64,000 nt of DNA from assembly GCF_000196015.1 (NCBI RefSeq), contig NC_007974.2, positions 1,116,001 through 1,180,000 on the forward strand, read 5' to 3'. The first letter of the stretch is position 1, and each line of letters starts with the position of its first letter. Source of the DNA: Cupriavidus metallidurans CH34 (lineage in GTDB: Bacteria; Pseudomonadota; Gammaproteobacteria; Burkholderiales; Burkholderiaceae). Of the stretch, positions 35,432-45,111 are shown one piece after another. The notes under the pieces were generated by a model. That model searched no databases. It saw only the letters and a program-made list of their open reading frames with translations, and was not told where the DNA came from. A program made the translations under genes and the position numbers.

Positions 35432-35845
35432 TCAATAGTACGGGCCGTAGCGCATCTGCACGTCATCGACGTGGTTGGTGCGCAAGTTGAAGAGGCACGT
35501 ATAGCGGAATGACATGCTCTCCTCGGTGCCATCTGGCTCGAACGTGCCCTCGCCGCTCACGCCGGCTTGCGAGGCGGATTGCTGATAGATCCGCTCGCGG
35601 TCCGGCATCATCATCACGCTGCCCGGCTGCGGATATCGATTCTTGACGGCGTTAGCGACCATCTTCTCGCAGGCGTTGCCGGCGGCTTCCATCTGCGCCC
35701 GACTGACGCCGCCATAGTTTCCGGCAGGAGGCGCCACGCTTGTGGGCGGCGTGCGTTGTGGCGGGGTGGGAGGAGGCATTGGTGTGCTGGTGCAGGCTGC
35801 GAGCAACGCGGCCAGGGCCAGGCACGGATAGGAAAGACGTGGCAT
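35432..35845 (-). CDS. Small predicted lipoprotein of unknown function
   Basis: This 137-residue protein has a lipobox (LALAALLAAC, Cys about 18), then a Pro/Thr-rich linker (TPMPPPTPPQRTPP) and a small folded domain with two Cys (NACEKMV and RYTCLFN). It should be anchored in the envelope. No known family was recognised. Confidence 0.75.
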   Translation of the reverse strand: MPRLSYPCLALAALLAACTSTPMPPPTPPQRTPPTSVAPPAGNYGGVSRAQMEAAGNACEKMVANAVKNRYPQPGSVMMMPDRERIYQQSASQAGVSGEGTFEPDGTEESMSFRYTCLFNLRTNHVDDVQMRYGPYY

Positions 35846-35949
35846 CAGGTCGTATCCGGAGTCGGCGGAAAAACCGTCGGAAGACGGGTGCTATGCCTTG
35901 GACTCTATGTCAGAAATGCTCTCGGAGCAACCTGGAAGGCACTGGCGCG

Positions 35950-36504
35950 TCACGCAACCTTGCCGGCTTCCTGCGCCAGAGGGGCTGCCGGGGCTGTCGG
36001 AGCCGCCGTTGTCATATGAGAGGTCGCGGACGAAAGCCTCGCGCGCGTGGACTCATCGGCCGCCGGCCCTGCCCTGAGCACATGGCGCCTGCCCATCTGC
36101 AGCGGCTCGCCGTTCTCGGTATCCACCAGCATCGGTTCCACCACCTTGCCGGTTTCGCGATCGACGATCTGGACACTGGGCCCTTCCGGCGCGAAGTTGC
36201 GATTGCCCCAGGCCAGCAGCGCCAGCAATACCGGGCGGAAATCCCGTCCGCAATCGGTCAGCACGTACTCGTAGCGCGGCGGGCGCTCCGAATACTGGCG
36301 CTTTTCCAGCAGGCCTTCCTCGACCAGCCCGTTGAGCCGGCGCGTCAGCATATTCGGTGCGATATCGAGGTTTCGCTGGAACTCGTCGAAGCGCTTCGTG
36401 CCATAGAACGCATCGCGCAGAATCAGAATGCTCCACCATTCGCCCACACGCTCGAGGCTGCGGGCGATCGGGCATTGCATATTGCGGAAAGTCTTGCGTT
36501 GCAT
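35950..36504 (-). CDS. HxlR-family transcriptional regulator
   Basis: This 184-residue regulator has the winged-helix sequence MQCPIARSLERVGEWWSILILRDAFYGTKRFDEFQRNLDIAPNMLTRRLNGLVEEGLLEKRQY, the hallmark of HxlR proteins, with the conserved Cys in the N-terminal segment that can sense electrophiles in some members. The C-terminal ~60 residues are Ala/Pro-rich and low complexity. The ATG at 36504 gives the usual N-terminus; 36531 is an alternative. No divergent target lies nearby. Confidence 0.88.
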   Translation of the reverse strand: MQRKTFRNMQCPIARSLERVGEWWSILILRDAFYGTKRFDEFQRNLDIAPNMLTRRLNGLVEEGLLEKRQYSERPPRYEYVLTDCGRDFRPVLLALLAWGNRNFAPEGPSVQIVDRETGKVVEPMLVDTENGEPLQMGRRHVLRAGPAADESTRARLSSATSHMTTAAPTAPAAPLAQEAGKVA

Positions 36505-36594
36505 ATCGTCCGGACCGTTTGGCGAAAACATGATGATGATACCTACGTTCGGCAACGTCGGACGATCTGGAATGGTGGCGACAGACGCAACGCA

Positions 36595-36632
36595 ACAAAC
36601 AAAAACGGCGCCGCAACATCCATTGCGGCGCC
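36595..36632 (-). terminator. Rho-independent terminator of the porin gene
   Basis: On the minus strand GGCGCCGCAA, six bases, TTGCGGCGCC form a perfect 10-bp stem followed by GTTTTTGTTTG. It lies about 50 bp after the porin stop codon. Confidence 0.9.
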
Positions 36633-36683
36633 AGAATACCTGCGCGGAGTGGAGTGCCGCGCAGGCCCTCGCTTTCAGTTGGA

Positions 36684-37841
36684 TCAGAAGATGTGGCGCA
36701 GACCCAGTGAAACGCCCAACTGACCGCTGGCATCAGGCGTCTTGTAATAGACCTGCGAGGTCGACGGCAGATACCCCACCGACTGACCGTTCGGCAAATA
36801 CGAGATGTTGTCCCAGTTCAGCGACGCGTTGCGTGCGTACATCACCGCGAAGAAGACATCCGTGCGTTTGGAAAGGTTGTAGTCGGCCAGCGCCAGGTAC
36901 TGCTGAGGATTCTTCGGGTTGACGTGCTGCCCAGCGATCGTCGCGTCCTTGATGTCGTCGTAGTAGTACGCCGCGGTCAGGCGCAGCGCGGCCGTGGCGT
37001 CCCAGGACACGCCGGCCCAATACATGTTGTCGCGATGCGGCAATAGCGTCGGCGTGCCGGTCGACGGCGCCACCGAGTTGCCCCAGCGATAGCCGGCGAC
37101 CATCTTCACCAGTCCGAGACGGTAGCTGCCCGCGACCATCGCGCGCATGTCGCGGCCGTAGTCGTTCGAACCCGATGCGCCCGTTGCCTGTGCGGTATTC
37201 AACGTCTTGACTTCGTCATAGGCCGCCGCGACACCGAACGGACCAGACTGGTAGGACGCGCCGATACCGTACGCCGAACCGGCCGCGAACGTACCGGTGC
37301 GCTCGCCGAACGACCAGTGCGTCATCAGCGAAACCGGCCCGAACGTGCCCTGGTACTGGACCATGTTGTTTTCGCGGAAGTTCGCCCCGGCAATGCCGAC
37401 CACGGGCTCGAACTCGGGCGCGTACGCCGCCGGCGTGAAGCTACCCATGATCAGGAATGCTGACGTGTACTGGCGGCCAAACGTCAGCTTCCCCCACTGG
37501 TTCTGCAGACCCAGGTAAGCCTGACGGCCGAACAGCAGGCCGCCGTTACCCATCTGTCCGTTGTCGGTATTGAACTGGTTCTCCAGCACGAACAGGCTCT
37601 GGAGCCCGCCGCCAAGATCCTCGATACCGCGCAGGCCGAAACGCGACTGCGCGATGCCCGACGAGTTCATGAACACGTCCGACCCGCTGCCCGGTGCCAG
37701 CACGCCGTTGTTGGTGTTCTGCACGTGGTTGACGTACTGGATGCTCGTCGTCACAACGCCATAGAGCGTCACGGACGATTGTGCCTGCGCCCCTTGCGCA
37801 AGCAGGCCGCCGGCGATGGCGGCGAACAGCGTCTTCTTCAT
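36684..37841 (-). CDS. Gram-negative general porin, trimeric beta-proteobacterial type
   Basis: This 385-residue protein has a signal peptide (MKKTLFAAIAGGLLAQGAQA) and mature start QSSVTLYGVVTTSIQYVNHVQ, the signature of the Burkholderiales porin family (Porin_4). SRFGLRGIEDLGGGLQSLFVLENQF and LFGRQAYLGLQNQWGKLTFGRQ follow, and it ends in LGLRHIF with the C-terminal Phe needed for outer-membrane insertion. It should allow diffusion of small solutes. The ATG at 37841 follows GGGGAT; a terminator follows the stop. Confidence 0.93.
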   Translation of the reverse strand: MKKTLFAAIAGGLLAQGAQAQSSVTLYGVVTTSIQYVNHVQNTNNGVLAPGSGSDVFMNSSGIAQSRFGLRGIEDLGGGLQSLFVLENQFNTDNGQMGNGGLLFGRQAYLGLQNQWGKLTFGRQYTSAFLIMGSFTPAAYAPEFEPVVGIAGANFRENNMVQYQGTFGPVSLMTHWSFGERTGTFAAGSAYGIGASYQSGPFGVAAAYDEVKTLNTAQATGASGSNDYGRDMRAMVAGSYRLGLVKMVAGYRWGNSVAPSTGTPTLLPHRDNMYWAGVSWDATAALRLTAAYYYDDIKDATIAGQHVNPKNPQQYLALADYNLSKRTDVFFAVMYARNASLNWDNISYLPNGQSVGYLPSTSQVYYKTPDASGQLGVSLGLRHIF

Positions 37842-37934
37842 GTTTTGGGATCCCCGTCCTCTGGTGTGGTGGCCCATGACTCCGGTTCCTCCGACCCGGT
37901 GCCCTGAGGTGCAATCTTGCGATCACGTCACGTC

Positions 37935-37955
37935 ATTTAATCTCTCGTATTAAAT
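37935..37955. promoter_or_regulatory. AT-rich inverted repeat, possible operator
   Basis: ATTTAAT, seven bases, ATTAAAT form a perfect 7-bp inverted repeat in the gap between the porin and TetR genes, about 95 bp upstream of the porin. It could be the operator of the adjacent TetR-type regulator; this is inference from symmetry and position. Confidence 0.35.
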
Positions 37956-38133
37956 TGACAAGGACGAAGGCTAAGGCCATCCGAAGGTTCAGATAGCTAG
38001 GACTTTCCCCAACTGGACGGGTATTTGGACGGAATTCGACACCCCGATAGATGTCGGACATCAGATTTTTCCGTATCCTTGCCGGGCTTTCACTCATCCA
38101 CCGAGAAGCTCAGGGAACGGCAGGACATTTCTG

Positions 38134-38877
38134 ATGAAGCTCAAGCAAGCGCGCACCATCATCGTCGACGAGCACAAGCCGCCTGCGCAAGGCAAGGCTG
38201 CCAAGCGTGGCAGCCCTGGTGTGGAAGCGACAGACGACAATGGCGACGGCCTGACCGACACGGCAAGAAGGATCCTCGAGATCGCCGAACGGCTTTTTGC
38301 CGAGCAGGGCGTGGAGCAGGTGGCACTACGGCAGATCGTGGTGGAAAGCGGCCAGAAGAACCGCTCCGCCTTGCACTACCACTTCGGGTCACGCGAGGCC
38401 CTGGTGAGCCATCTGCTCAACCGCCGTCTGCACGAGATCAACCGGATCCGGAACGGCTATCTCGACGCGCTTGAGCAACGCGGGACGCCCATCGACATTC
38501 ACGGCGTGGTGGATGCCACGATTCGCCCGCTGGTCGACGTGGTGCTCCAGACGGACTGGGGCACCAACTACCTGCAGGTATTGGCACAGACCACGTTCAG
38601 CCCTGGTCTGCTAAGCAAGGGCCTCGTGGATCGGACCGCGATGAGCGCGCTGTACCGCGTGCGGGAGCATATCTACCAGTTGTTTCCGAACGTGCCGCGC
38701 GACGTGATGAAACTGCGCATGGTCTGGTTCATCGACACCGTGGTCTACGCGCTGGCCCATTGGGTGCGCGAGCGCGGGAAACGCTCGCGCTCGGAACCGC
38801 CGATGGAGGAACTGATTGATTTCTGCGCGGCCGCGATCCAGGGGCCGACGCCCCCCGGTTCCGCCCGAAAGCGCTAG
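38134..38877 (+). CDS. TetR/AcrR-family transcriptional regulator
   Basis: This 247-residue regulator has a charged ~40-residue N-terminal extension, then the TetR helix-turn-helix ARRILEIAERLFAEQGVEQVALRQIVVESGQKNRSALHYHFGSREALVSHLL, then a helical ligand-binding domain. The ATG has AGGA upstream. It is divergent from the porin gene, with 292 bp between them. Ligand and targets are unknown. Confidence 0.9.
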   Translation: MKLKQARTIIVDEHKPPAQGKAAKRGSPGVEATDDNGDGLTDTARRILEIAERLFAEQGVEQVALRQIVVESGQKNRSALHYHFGSREALVSHLLNRRLHEINRIRNGYLDALEQRGTPIDIHGVVDATIRPLVDVVLQTDWGTNYLQVLAQTTFSPGLLSKGLVDRTAMSALYRVREHIYQLFPNVPRDVMKLRMVWFIDTVVYALAHWVRERGKRSRSEPPMEELIDFCAAAIQGPTPPGSARKR

Positions 38878-38917
38878 CCGGCCCACAGGGCCAGCCAGCC
38901 TCGCCCTCCCGCCGACT

Positions 38918-41900
38918 TCAGCCCGTCGCCCTTTCGCTACCCTGCGCAGCGCGTGCCAGCACCGGCACCAGCGCCGCGCCGGTGTGGCTGGCCCGAATGC
39001 GGGACAATGCCTCGGGATCCGCCGCGCCAACGATCGTGCCGCCATTCGCGCCACCTTCCGGCCCGAGGTCGATAATCCAGTCGGCCTCGGCGATCACGTC
39101 AAGATCGTGCTCGATCACCACCACGCTGTGCCCGCCATCGGTCAGGCGATGCAGCACCTTGATCAGGCGCGCCACGTCCGCCATATGCAGGCCCACCGTC
39201 GGTTCGTCTAGCACATACAGCGTATGTGGCGCTTTCTGGCCGCGGCGCGTGATGTCGTCACGGACCTTCGACAGTTCGGTGACTAGCTTGATGCGCTGCG
39301 CCTCACCGCCCGATAACGTGGGCGACGGCTGGCCCAGCGTCAGGTAGCCCAGCCCGACATCCTTCATCAGTTGCAGCGGATGCGCGATCTGCGTGGTGGC
39401 CGAGAAAAACTCCACCGCCTCGTCGATCTCCATCGTCAGCACTTCGCCGATATTCTTGCCACGCCAGGTCACCGCCAGCGTTTCCGGGTTGAATCGCTGC
39501 CCATGGCAGACATCGCATGGCACCTTCACGTCCGGCAGGAAACTCATGCCGATCGTCCGAACGCCCTGGCCCTCGCACGCCGGGCAGCGGCCCTCGCCGG
39601 TATTGAACGAGAACCGCGACGCGCTATAACCGCGCGCCTTGGCTTCGAGCGTTTCCGCGAACATCTTGCGGATGGCGTCCCACACACCGATATAGGTCGC
39701 CGGACAGGAGCGCGGCGTCTTGCCGATCGGGGTCTGATCGACTTCGAGCACACGGTCGATCGATTCCCAGCCACTGATCGACTCGCAGCCATGCCACGCG
39801 TGCTCCACGCTGAGCGACTTGGTCGCCGTCGGCTTGCCGGCCTTCTCGGCCACGGCCCGAGCGCGGCGCGTGGCCGGCGAGGACATCACCGATCGCCCGA
39901 CGGCGTCGAGCAGGTTCGTCATCAGCACATCACGCGCCAGCGTCGACTTGCCGGACCCGGACACCCCGGTAATCGTCACCAACCGCGTCAACGGAATCCG
40001 CGCGGTGACATCGCGCAGGTTGTGCAGGTTGGCACCGTGGACGGTCAGCCATTGCGGCGGATCCGCGGGCTTGCCCGCGCGCGCGGGTGTGACCGGACGG
40101 CGCGCCTGCAGCGGATGGATCATCGGATGGGCCAGGAACTGCCCGGTGGTCGAATCCTTGGCCGCCGCCAGCGCTTCCACGCCGCCCTGCGCCACAAGGC
40201 TGCCACCGCGCTTGCCTGCGCCCGGGCCGATGTCGATGATGTGATCGGCGCGACGGATTGTGTCTTCGTCGTGCTCCACCACCACCAGCGTATTGCCCTT
40301 GTCGCCGAGCTTGCGCAAGGCATCGAGCAGAATCTGGTTGTCGCGCGGATGCAGGCCGATCGTCGGCTCATCGAGCACGTAGCAAACGCCCTGCAGATTG
40401 CTGCCGAGCTGCGCGGCCAGGCGGATACGCTGGGCCTCGCCGCCAGACAGGCTCGGCGCGGCACGGTCCAGGCTCAGGTAACCGAGCCCCACCTCCTCCA
40501 GGAACTGCAAGCGGCTGGCGATCTCCGTCACCACGTCGCGCGCGATCTCGGCATCGCGCCCCTTCAGGCGCAAACCGTCCACCCAGCGACGGGTATCGGA
40601 CACCGTCCATTGCGCCACATCGGTAATCGCATTGGTATCGAACGTTACCGCACGCGCCACGGGATTGAGACGCGTCCCGCTGCAATCGGGACACGCCGCG
40701 TCACCCACGCCCTCCGGCTCTTGCTCTTCCGACGGCAGGCTCTGCTCACGGCCACGGTCATCGCCACCGAGCACGGTATCGTCAAACGCGGCACGCTGCT
40801 CGCGTGTCAGCGCCAGACCCGTGCCCACGCACGTGTTGCACCAGCCATGCTTGCTGTTGTACGAGAACATGCGGGGATCAAGCTCCGGATAGCTTGTGCC
40901 GCAGACCGGACAGGCACGCTTGGTCGAAAACACCTTCGTTTCGCCCACGTGCCCGGTGTTCTTGCCTCCCTGCATCGCGTCGTGCAATCCATCGAGCGGG
41001 GCCAGCAGATGCATGACCCCCTTGCCGAGTTCGAGTGTCTGCTCCAGCAGCGCGCGCAGTTCCGCCTCATTGTCCGGCGACACGACGATATCGCCCACCG
41101 GTAACTCAATCGTGTGCTCGCGGAAGCGGTCCAGGCGTGGCCACGGATCGACCGGCAGGAACTCGCCATCAACGCGCAGATGCGTGTTGCCACGTGCCTT
41201 GGCCCACTTGGCCAGATCGGTATAGACACCCTTGCGGTTAACCACCAGCGGCGCCAGCAAACCCACGTGCTGGCCGCGATGATCGCGCATCAGCTGGGCG
41301 ACGATCGATGCCGGACTCTGCGAAGTCACGGGCGCGCCGTCGTGCACGCAATGCTGGATGCCGAGCTTGACGTAGAGCAGCCGCAGGAAGTGCCAAACCT
41401 CCGACGTGGTGGCCACGGTACTCTTGCGCCCGCCACGCGACAGACGCTGCTCGATCGCCACCGTGGGCGGAATGCCATAGACCGCATCCACTTCGGGCCG
41501 CCCGGCCGGCTGCACGATCGAACGCGCATAGGCGTTGAGGGACTCCAGATAGCGGCGTTGTCCTTCGTGGAACAGGATGTCGAACGCGAGCGTCGACTTG
41601 CCCGAACCCGATACCCCGGTAATGACATTGAATTTGCCGTGCGGGATATCGACGTTGAGCGACTTGAGGTTGTGCTCGTGGGCATTCACGATACGCACGA
41701 CGTTTTCGCCCTCAATGGCGCGGCGTGCCCGCGCGGCCTGCACCGCCGCCTGCAGCGGCAGGCCATGTTCCGCGATCTCGGCGCGCTCCGCCGCCAACGT
41801 CCCGCCCTCGCCCAGTGCCGCGTCATAGTGGATCAGCGCGCGGCCGGTATGCGATTCGGCACACGCCCGGACGTCGTCCGGGGTCCCCACGCAGACCACC

Positions 41901-44779
41901 TCGCCGCCGGCGTCGCCACCTTCCGGACCCAAATCGACGATCCAGTCCGAAGCACGGATCACGTCCAGGTTGTGCTCGATGACGATCAGTGAATGGCCGC
42001 CGTCGAGCAGCTTGCCGAAAGCCCGCATCAGCTTGGCGATATCGTCGAAGTGCAGCCCGGTGGTGGGCTCGTCGAACATAAACAGGCGCTTCGGCAACAC
42101 CACCGCCTTGCGGTTCTTGACCGGCTGGGCCTGCGCCGCCTCCGCCAGAAAGCCGGCCAGCTTGAGGCGCTGCGCCTCGCCGCCAGACAGTGTCGGCACG
42201 GGCTGCCCCAGCTTGACGTATTCCAGGCCGACGTCCGCAATCGGCGCCAGCACGCGCAACACGGCAGGATCGCTCTCGAACAGGGCCGTGGCTTCGCTGA
42301 CCGTCAGTTCCAGCACGTCGGCCACGCTCAGCGCGCGTGGCGCCTGACCGCGCGCGGCGCGCTCGATCTTGACTTCCAGCGCCTCAGCGCGATAGCGCGT
42401 GCCATCACAATCGGGGCAACGCAGGTAGACATCCGAGAGGAACTGCATCTCGACATGCTCGAACCCTGAACCACCACAGGTCGGGCAACGGCCATCGCCA
42501 GAGTTGAAACTGAAGGTGCCAGCCGTATAGCCGCGTTGCAGTGCCAGCGGCGCCTTGGCAAACAACTTCCGGATCTCGTCGAACGCGCCAACGTAGCTGG
42601 CCGGGTTCGAGCGAGCGGTCTTGCCGATCGGCGACTGGTCGACGAAGACCACGTCATCGACCTGGTCCGCGCCAACCAGTTCGCGAAACACGCCCGGCGA
42701 CTCGGTAGCCTTGCCGAAATGGCGTGCCATGGCCGGATACAGGACGTCCTGCAGCAGCGTCGATTTGCCCGAGCCCGACACACCGGTCACGCAGACCAGG
42801 CGATTGAGCGGGATCTCGACCGTGACGTCCTTGAGGTTATGCTCGCGCGCGCCTTCCAACCGCAGGCGCGGCGTGGCGGCGTCGATCGGGCGCAATTGCC
42901 AGTCCGACGTGTCCGTCACGCGGCGGCGTCCGCCGAGGTAGTCCCCGGTAAGGGTCCGCTCCTTGCGGATGGCCTCCGGCGTTCCGTCGAAGATGATCGT
43001 GCCGCCACGTTCGCCCGGCCCCGGTCCCATGTCGATCAGGCGATCCGCGGCCAGCATCACGGACGGGTCATGCTCCACCACCACCAGCGTATTGCCGGCG
43101 TCGCGCAGGCGATGCATGGCCTCCACGATGCGGTTCAGATCACGCGGATGCAAGCCGATGCTGGGCTCGTCGAGCACGAACAGCGTATTGACGAGCGACG
43201 TGCCAAGCGCCGTGGTCAGGTTGATCCGCTGCACTTCCCCGCCCGAAAGCGTGCGGCTCTGGCGGTCCAGCGTCAGATAACCCAGACCCACATCGCACAG
43301 GTATTTGAGCCGTGTGCGGACCTCCGCCAGCAGCAGCTTGAGCGCATCGTCGAGCAGCGCCGACGGCAGCGTCAGGTCGTCGAAGAAACGGCGGATGCGC
43401 GCGATCGGCATCAGCATCAGGTCGTGCACGGTCAGGCCGGGCAGCGCTTCCAGTTGGGAGCGGCTCCAGTCCACGCCGCGCGGGAGGAACCGGTCCGCCG
43501 GCGGCAGCACGGCGTTGGCGTTCCCGGCGCTCCCCAGGCGCCACTGCAGCGCCTCGGTTTTCAGGCGGGCACCGCCGCAGGTCTCGCAAGGCGTGTAGCT
43601 GCGGTACTTCGACAGCAACACGCGGATATGCATCTTGTAGGCCTTCGACTCGAGGTAGCTGAAGAACCGCATCACGCCGTACCACTGCTTGTTCCACTGC
43701 CCGTTCCAGTCGGGGGACCCGTGGATCACCCAGTGCTGTTCGGCCTCGCTGAGCTGGTTCCACGGCAGATCGCGCGGGATGCCGGCCTTGGCCGCGTAGC
43801 GCATCAGATCGTCCTGACACTCCTTCCACGCGGGGGTCTGCATCGGCTTGATCGCCCCATCGCGCAGCGACTTGCGGACGTCAGGAATCACCAGCCCCAG
43901 ATCGACACCGATCACGCGCCCGAATCCACGGCAGGCATCGCACGCGCCATAGGCGGAATTGAACGAGAACAGCGCCGGCTGCGGGTCCGCATAGCGGATA
44001 TCGCTTTCCGGACAATGCAGCCCGGTCGAGAACTTCCAGACCGGCCCTTCACCCTCGTCCGTCACCACATGCACGCTGACACGGCCGCTGCCACGCTTGA
44101 GCGAGGCCTCGATGGCTTCGAGCGCCCGCGCCTTCTCAACGTTGCCAATACGGAAACGGTCCGCCACCACGTCGAGCACCTTGCGGTTTCCGGTCGCCGA
44201 TTCGACCACGCGCTGGCCGTGCACCCGGGTGTATCCGCTGACCGAGAGCCATTGGGCGACTTCTTCCTCGGTGGCCGATTCCGGCAGCTCGACCGGGAAC
44301 GTCAGCACCAGCCGGGCATCGGCAAACGGCTGCCCCGCGCTCGTCCGGGCCACCAGTTCCGCATAAATCGTCTCTGGCGAGTCATGCCGGACCGGCAACG
44401 CGGTCTGCCGGTCGAACAGTTCCGCCGCGCGCGCGAACAGCAGTTTCAGGTGATCGTTGAGCTCGGTCATCGTGCCGACCGTGGACCGCGAGCTACGCAC
44501 CGGGTTCGTCTGGTCGATCGCGATAGCTGGCGGGACACCATCCACCTTGTCGACCTGCGGCCGATCCATGCGATCCAGGAACTGGCGCGCATAGGCACTG
44601 AACGTCTCGACGTAGCGACGCTGGCCCTCGGCGTAGAGCGTGTCGAACACCAGGCTCGACTTTCCCGAACCGGACGGCCCGGTCACCACGGTCATCTGGC
44701 CCGTGTGCAAGTCGAGATCAACGTCCTTGAGGTTGTGCTGACGGGCGCCGCGAATGCGAATGGTGCCGGAATCTGACAA
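38918..44779 (-). CDS. uvrA: Tandem-fused UvrA-like excinuclease ATPase (two UvrA units in one chain)
   Basis: This ~1,953-residue protein is about twice the length of UvrA. Four Walker A motifs are seen: GPSGSGKSS near residue 37, then GVSGSGKST near 665, 1054 and 1603. Four ABC signatures (LSGGEVQRINL or LSGGEAQR) lie near 510, 863, 1445 and 1822. Each half has a zinc-finger region (CPTCGGSG and CPACEGQG). UvrA acts as a dimer to find bulky DNA lesions for UvrB; this chain would be a covalent dimer. The TTG at 44779 is chosen because AGAGG stands five bases upstream and because TTG and AGAGG are preserved in the second copy of the 5' end at 51841. ATG at 44797 would add six residues supplied by the island side. 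A LexA box lies about 150 bp upstream. Confidence 0.88.
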   Translation of the reverse strand: MSDSGTIRIRGARQHNLKDVDLDLHTGQMTVVTGPSGSGKSSLVFDTLYAEGQRRYVETFSAYARQFLDRMDRPQVDKVDGVPPAIAIDQTNPVRSSRSTVGTMTELNDHLKLLFARAAELFDRQTALPVRHDSPETIYAELVARTSAGQPFADARLVLTFPVELPESATEEEVAQWLSVSGYTRVHGQRVVESATGNRKVLDVVADRFRIGNVEKARALEAIEASLKRGSGRVSVHVVTDEGEGPVWKFSTGLHCPESDIRYADPQPALFSFNSAYGACDACRGFGRVIGVDLGLVIPDVRKSLRDGAIKPMQTPAWKECQDDLMRYAAKAGIPRDLPWNQLSEAEQHWVIHGSPDWNGQWNKQWYGVMRFFSYLESKAYKMHIRVLLSKYRSYTPCETCGGARLKTEALQWRLGSAGNANAVLPPADRFLPRGVDWSRSQLEALPGLTVHDLMLMPIARIRRFFDDLTLPSALLDDALKLLLAEVRTRLKYLCDVGLGYLTLDRQSRTLSGGEVQRINLTTALGTSLVNTLFVLDEPSIGLHPRDLNRIVEAMHRLRDAGNTLVVVEHDPSVMLAADRLIDMGPGPGERGGTIIFDGTPEAIRKERTLTGDYLGGRRRVTDTSDWQLRPIDAATPRLRLEGAREHNLKDVTVEIPLNRLVCVTGVSGSGKSTLLQDVLYPAMARHFGKATESPGVFRELVGADQVDDVVFVDQSPIGKTARSNPASYVGAFDEIRKLFAKAPLALQRGYTAGTFSFNSGDGRCPTCGGSGFEHVEMQFLSDVYLRCPDCDGTRYRAEALEVKIERAARGQAPRALSVADVLELTVSEATALFESDPAVLRVLAPIADVGLEYVKLGQPVPTLSGGEAQRLKLAGFLAEAAQAQPVKNRKAVVLPKRLFMFDEPTTGLHFDDIAKLMRAFGKLLDGGHSLIVIEHNLDVIRASDWIVDLGPEGGDAGGEVVCVGTPDDVRACAESHTGRALIHYDAALGEGGTLAAERAEIAEHGLPLQAAVQAARARRAIEGENVVRIVNAHEHNLKSLNVDIPHGKFNVITGVSGSGKSTLAFDILFHEGQRRYLESLNAYARSIVQPAGRPEVDAVYGIPPTVAIEQRLSRGGRKSTVATTSEVWHFLRLLYVKLGIQHCVHDGAPVTSQSPASIVAQLMRDHRGQHVGLLAPLVVNRKGVYTDLAKWAKARGNTHLRVDGEFLPVDPWPRLDRFREHTIELPVGDIVVSPDNEAELRALLEQTLELGKGVMHLLAPLDGLHDAMQGGKNTGHVGETKVFSTKRACPVCGTSYPELDPRMFSYNSKHGWCNTCVGTGLALTREQRAAFDDTVLGGDDRGREQSLPSEEQEPEGVGDAACPDCSGTRLNPVARAVTFDTNAITDVAQWTVSDTRRWVDGLRLKGRDAEIARDVVTEIASRLQFLEEVGLGYLSLDRAAPSLSGGEAQRIRLAAQLGSNLQGVCYVLDEPTIGLHPRDNQILLDALRKLGDKGNTLVVVEHDEDTIRRADHIIDIGPGAGKRGGSLVAQGGVEALAAAKDSTTGQFLAHPMIHPLQARRPVTPARAGKPADPPQWLTVHGANLHNLRDVTARIPLTRLVTITGVSGSGKSTLARDVLMTNLLDAVGRSVMSSPATRRARAVAEKAGKPTATKSLSVEHAWHGCESISGWESIDRVLEVDQTPIGKTPRSCPATYIGVWDAIRKMFAETLEAKARGYSASRFSFNTGEGRCPACEGQGVRTIGMSFLPDVKVPCDVCHGQRFNPETLAVTWRGKNIGEVLTMEIDEAVEFFSATTQIAHPLQLMKDVGLGYLTLGQPSPTLSGGEAQRIKLVTELSKVRDDITRRGQKAPHTLYVLDEPTVGLHMADVARLIKVLHRLTDGGHSVVVIEHDLDVIAEADWIIDLGPEGGANGGTIVGAADPEALSRIRASHTGAALVPVLARAAQGSERATG

Positions 44780-44796
44780 TTTGTCCTCTCGAATCA
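44750..44796. repeat. Left 41-bp direct repeat (attL) in the 5' end of uvrA
   Basis: The 41 bases at 44750-44790 are identical to 51841-51881; after one mismatch a further five match, giving 46 of 47. The repeat begins GCGAATGCGAATGGTGCCGG and covers the first ~10 codons and the ribosome-binding site of uvrA. Confidence 0.92.
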
Positions 44797-44927
44797 TGGG
44801 GTTAGGTGCAAAAAATGACGATCTTGTATGCCACCAAAATCGACCATCGCACACCAATAAAATCAATCACTTACAAGGGGGCTTTGGACGAACGCACTAC
44901 ACCGCCTTGACGATTTCAGCATCATAC

Positions 44928-44947
44928 TACTGTATGAACATACAGTG
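44928..44947. promoter_or_regulatory. LexA (SOS) box at the left end of the island, upstream of uvrA
   Basis: The 20-mer TACTGTATGAACATACAGTG has the SOS consensus CTGT-N8-ACAG. Read toward uvrA, TATGAT follows as a possible -10 box (44926-44921 region), placing the LexA site in the promoter spacer. This suggests damage-inducible uvrA transcription. Confidence 0.82.
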
Positions 44948-45086
44948 TACGTCCTGGTCCGCAGCAAACCTCCCACGGTTGTCGCGCCCCCCTTCGAGCC
45001 TACCCTTGGAGGCAACGGGTCAGCGCGTCGTAGGTCCGCTCACGGGCCCATCCGGCAATGCGGGCGACGCATTACATTAGTGGCTA

Positions 45087-45106
45087 TACTGTACAAATAT
45101 ACAGTA
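45087..45106. promoter_or_regulatory. LexA (SOS) box at the start of the small SOS gene
   Basis: TACTGTACAAATATACAGTA is nearly identical to the ideal SOS box and forms the core of a perfect 12+12 inverted repeat (45083-45110 region, GGCTATACTGTA and its complement around six bases). It ends only five bases before the ATG at 45112. Confidence 0.88.
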
Positions 45107-45111
45107 TAGCC

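Noticed and set aside
37961..37990. Sigma-70 promoter for the TetR gene beginning with TTGACA at 37955
   Set aside because: No acceptable -10 box occurs 16-18 bp further on.
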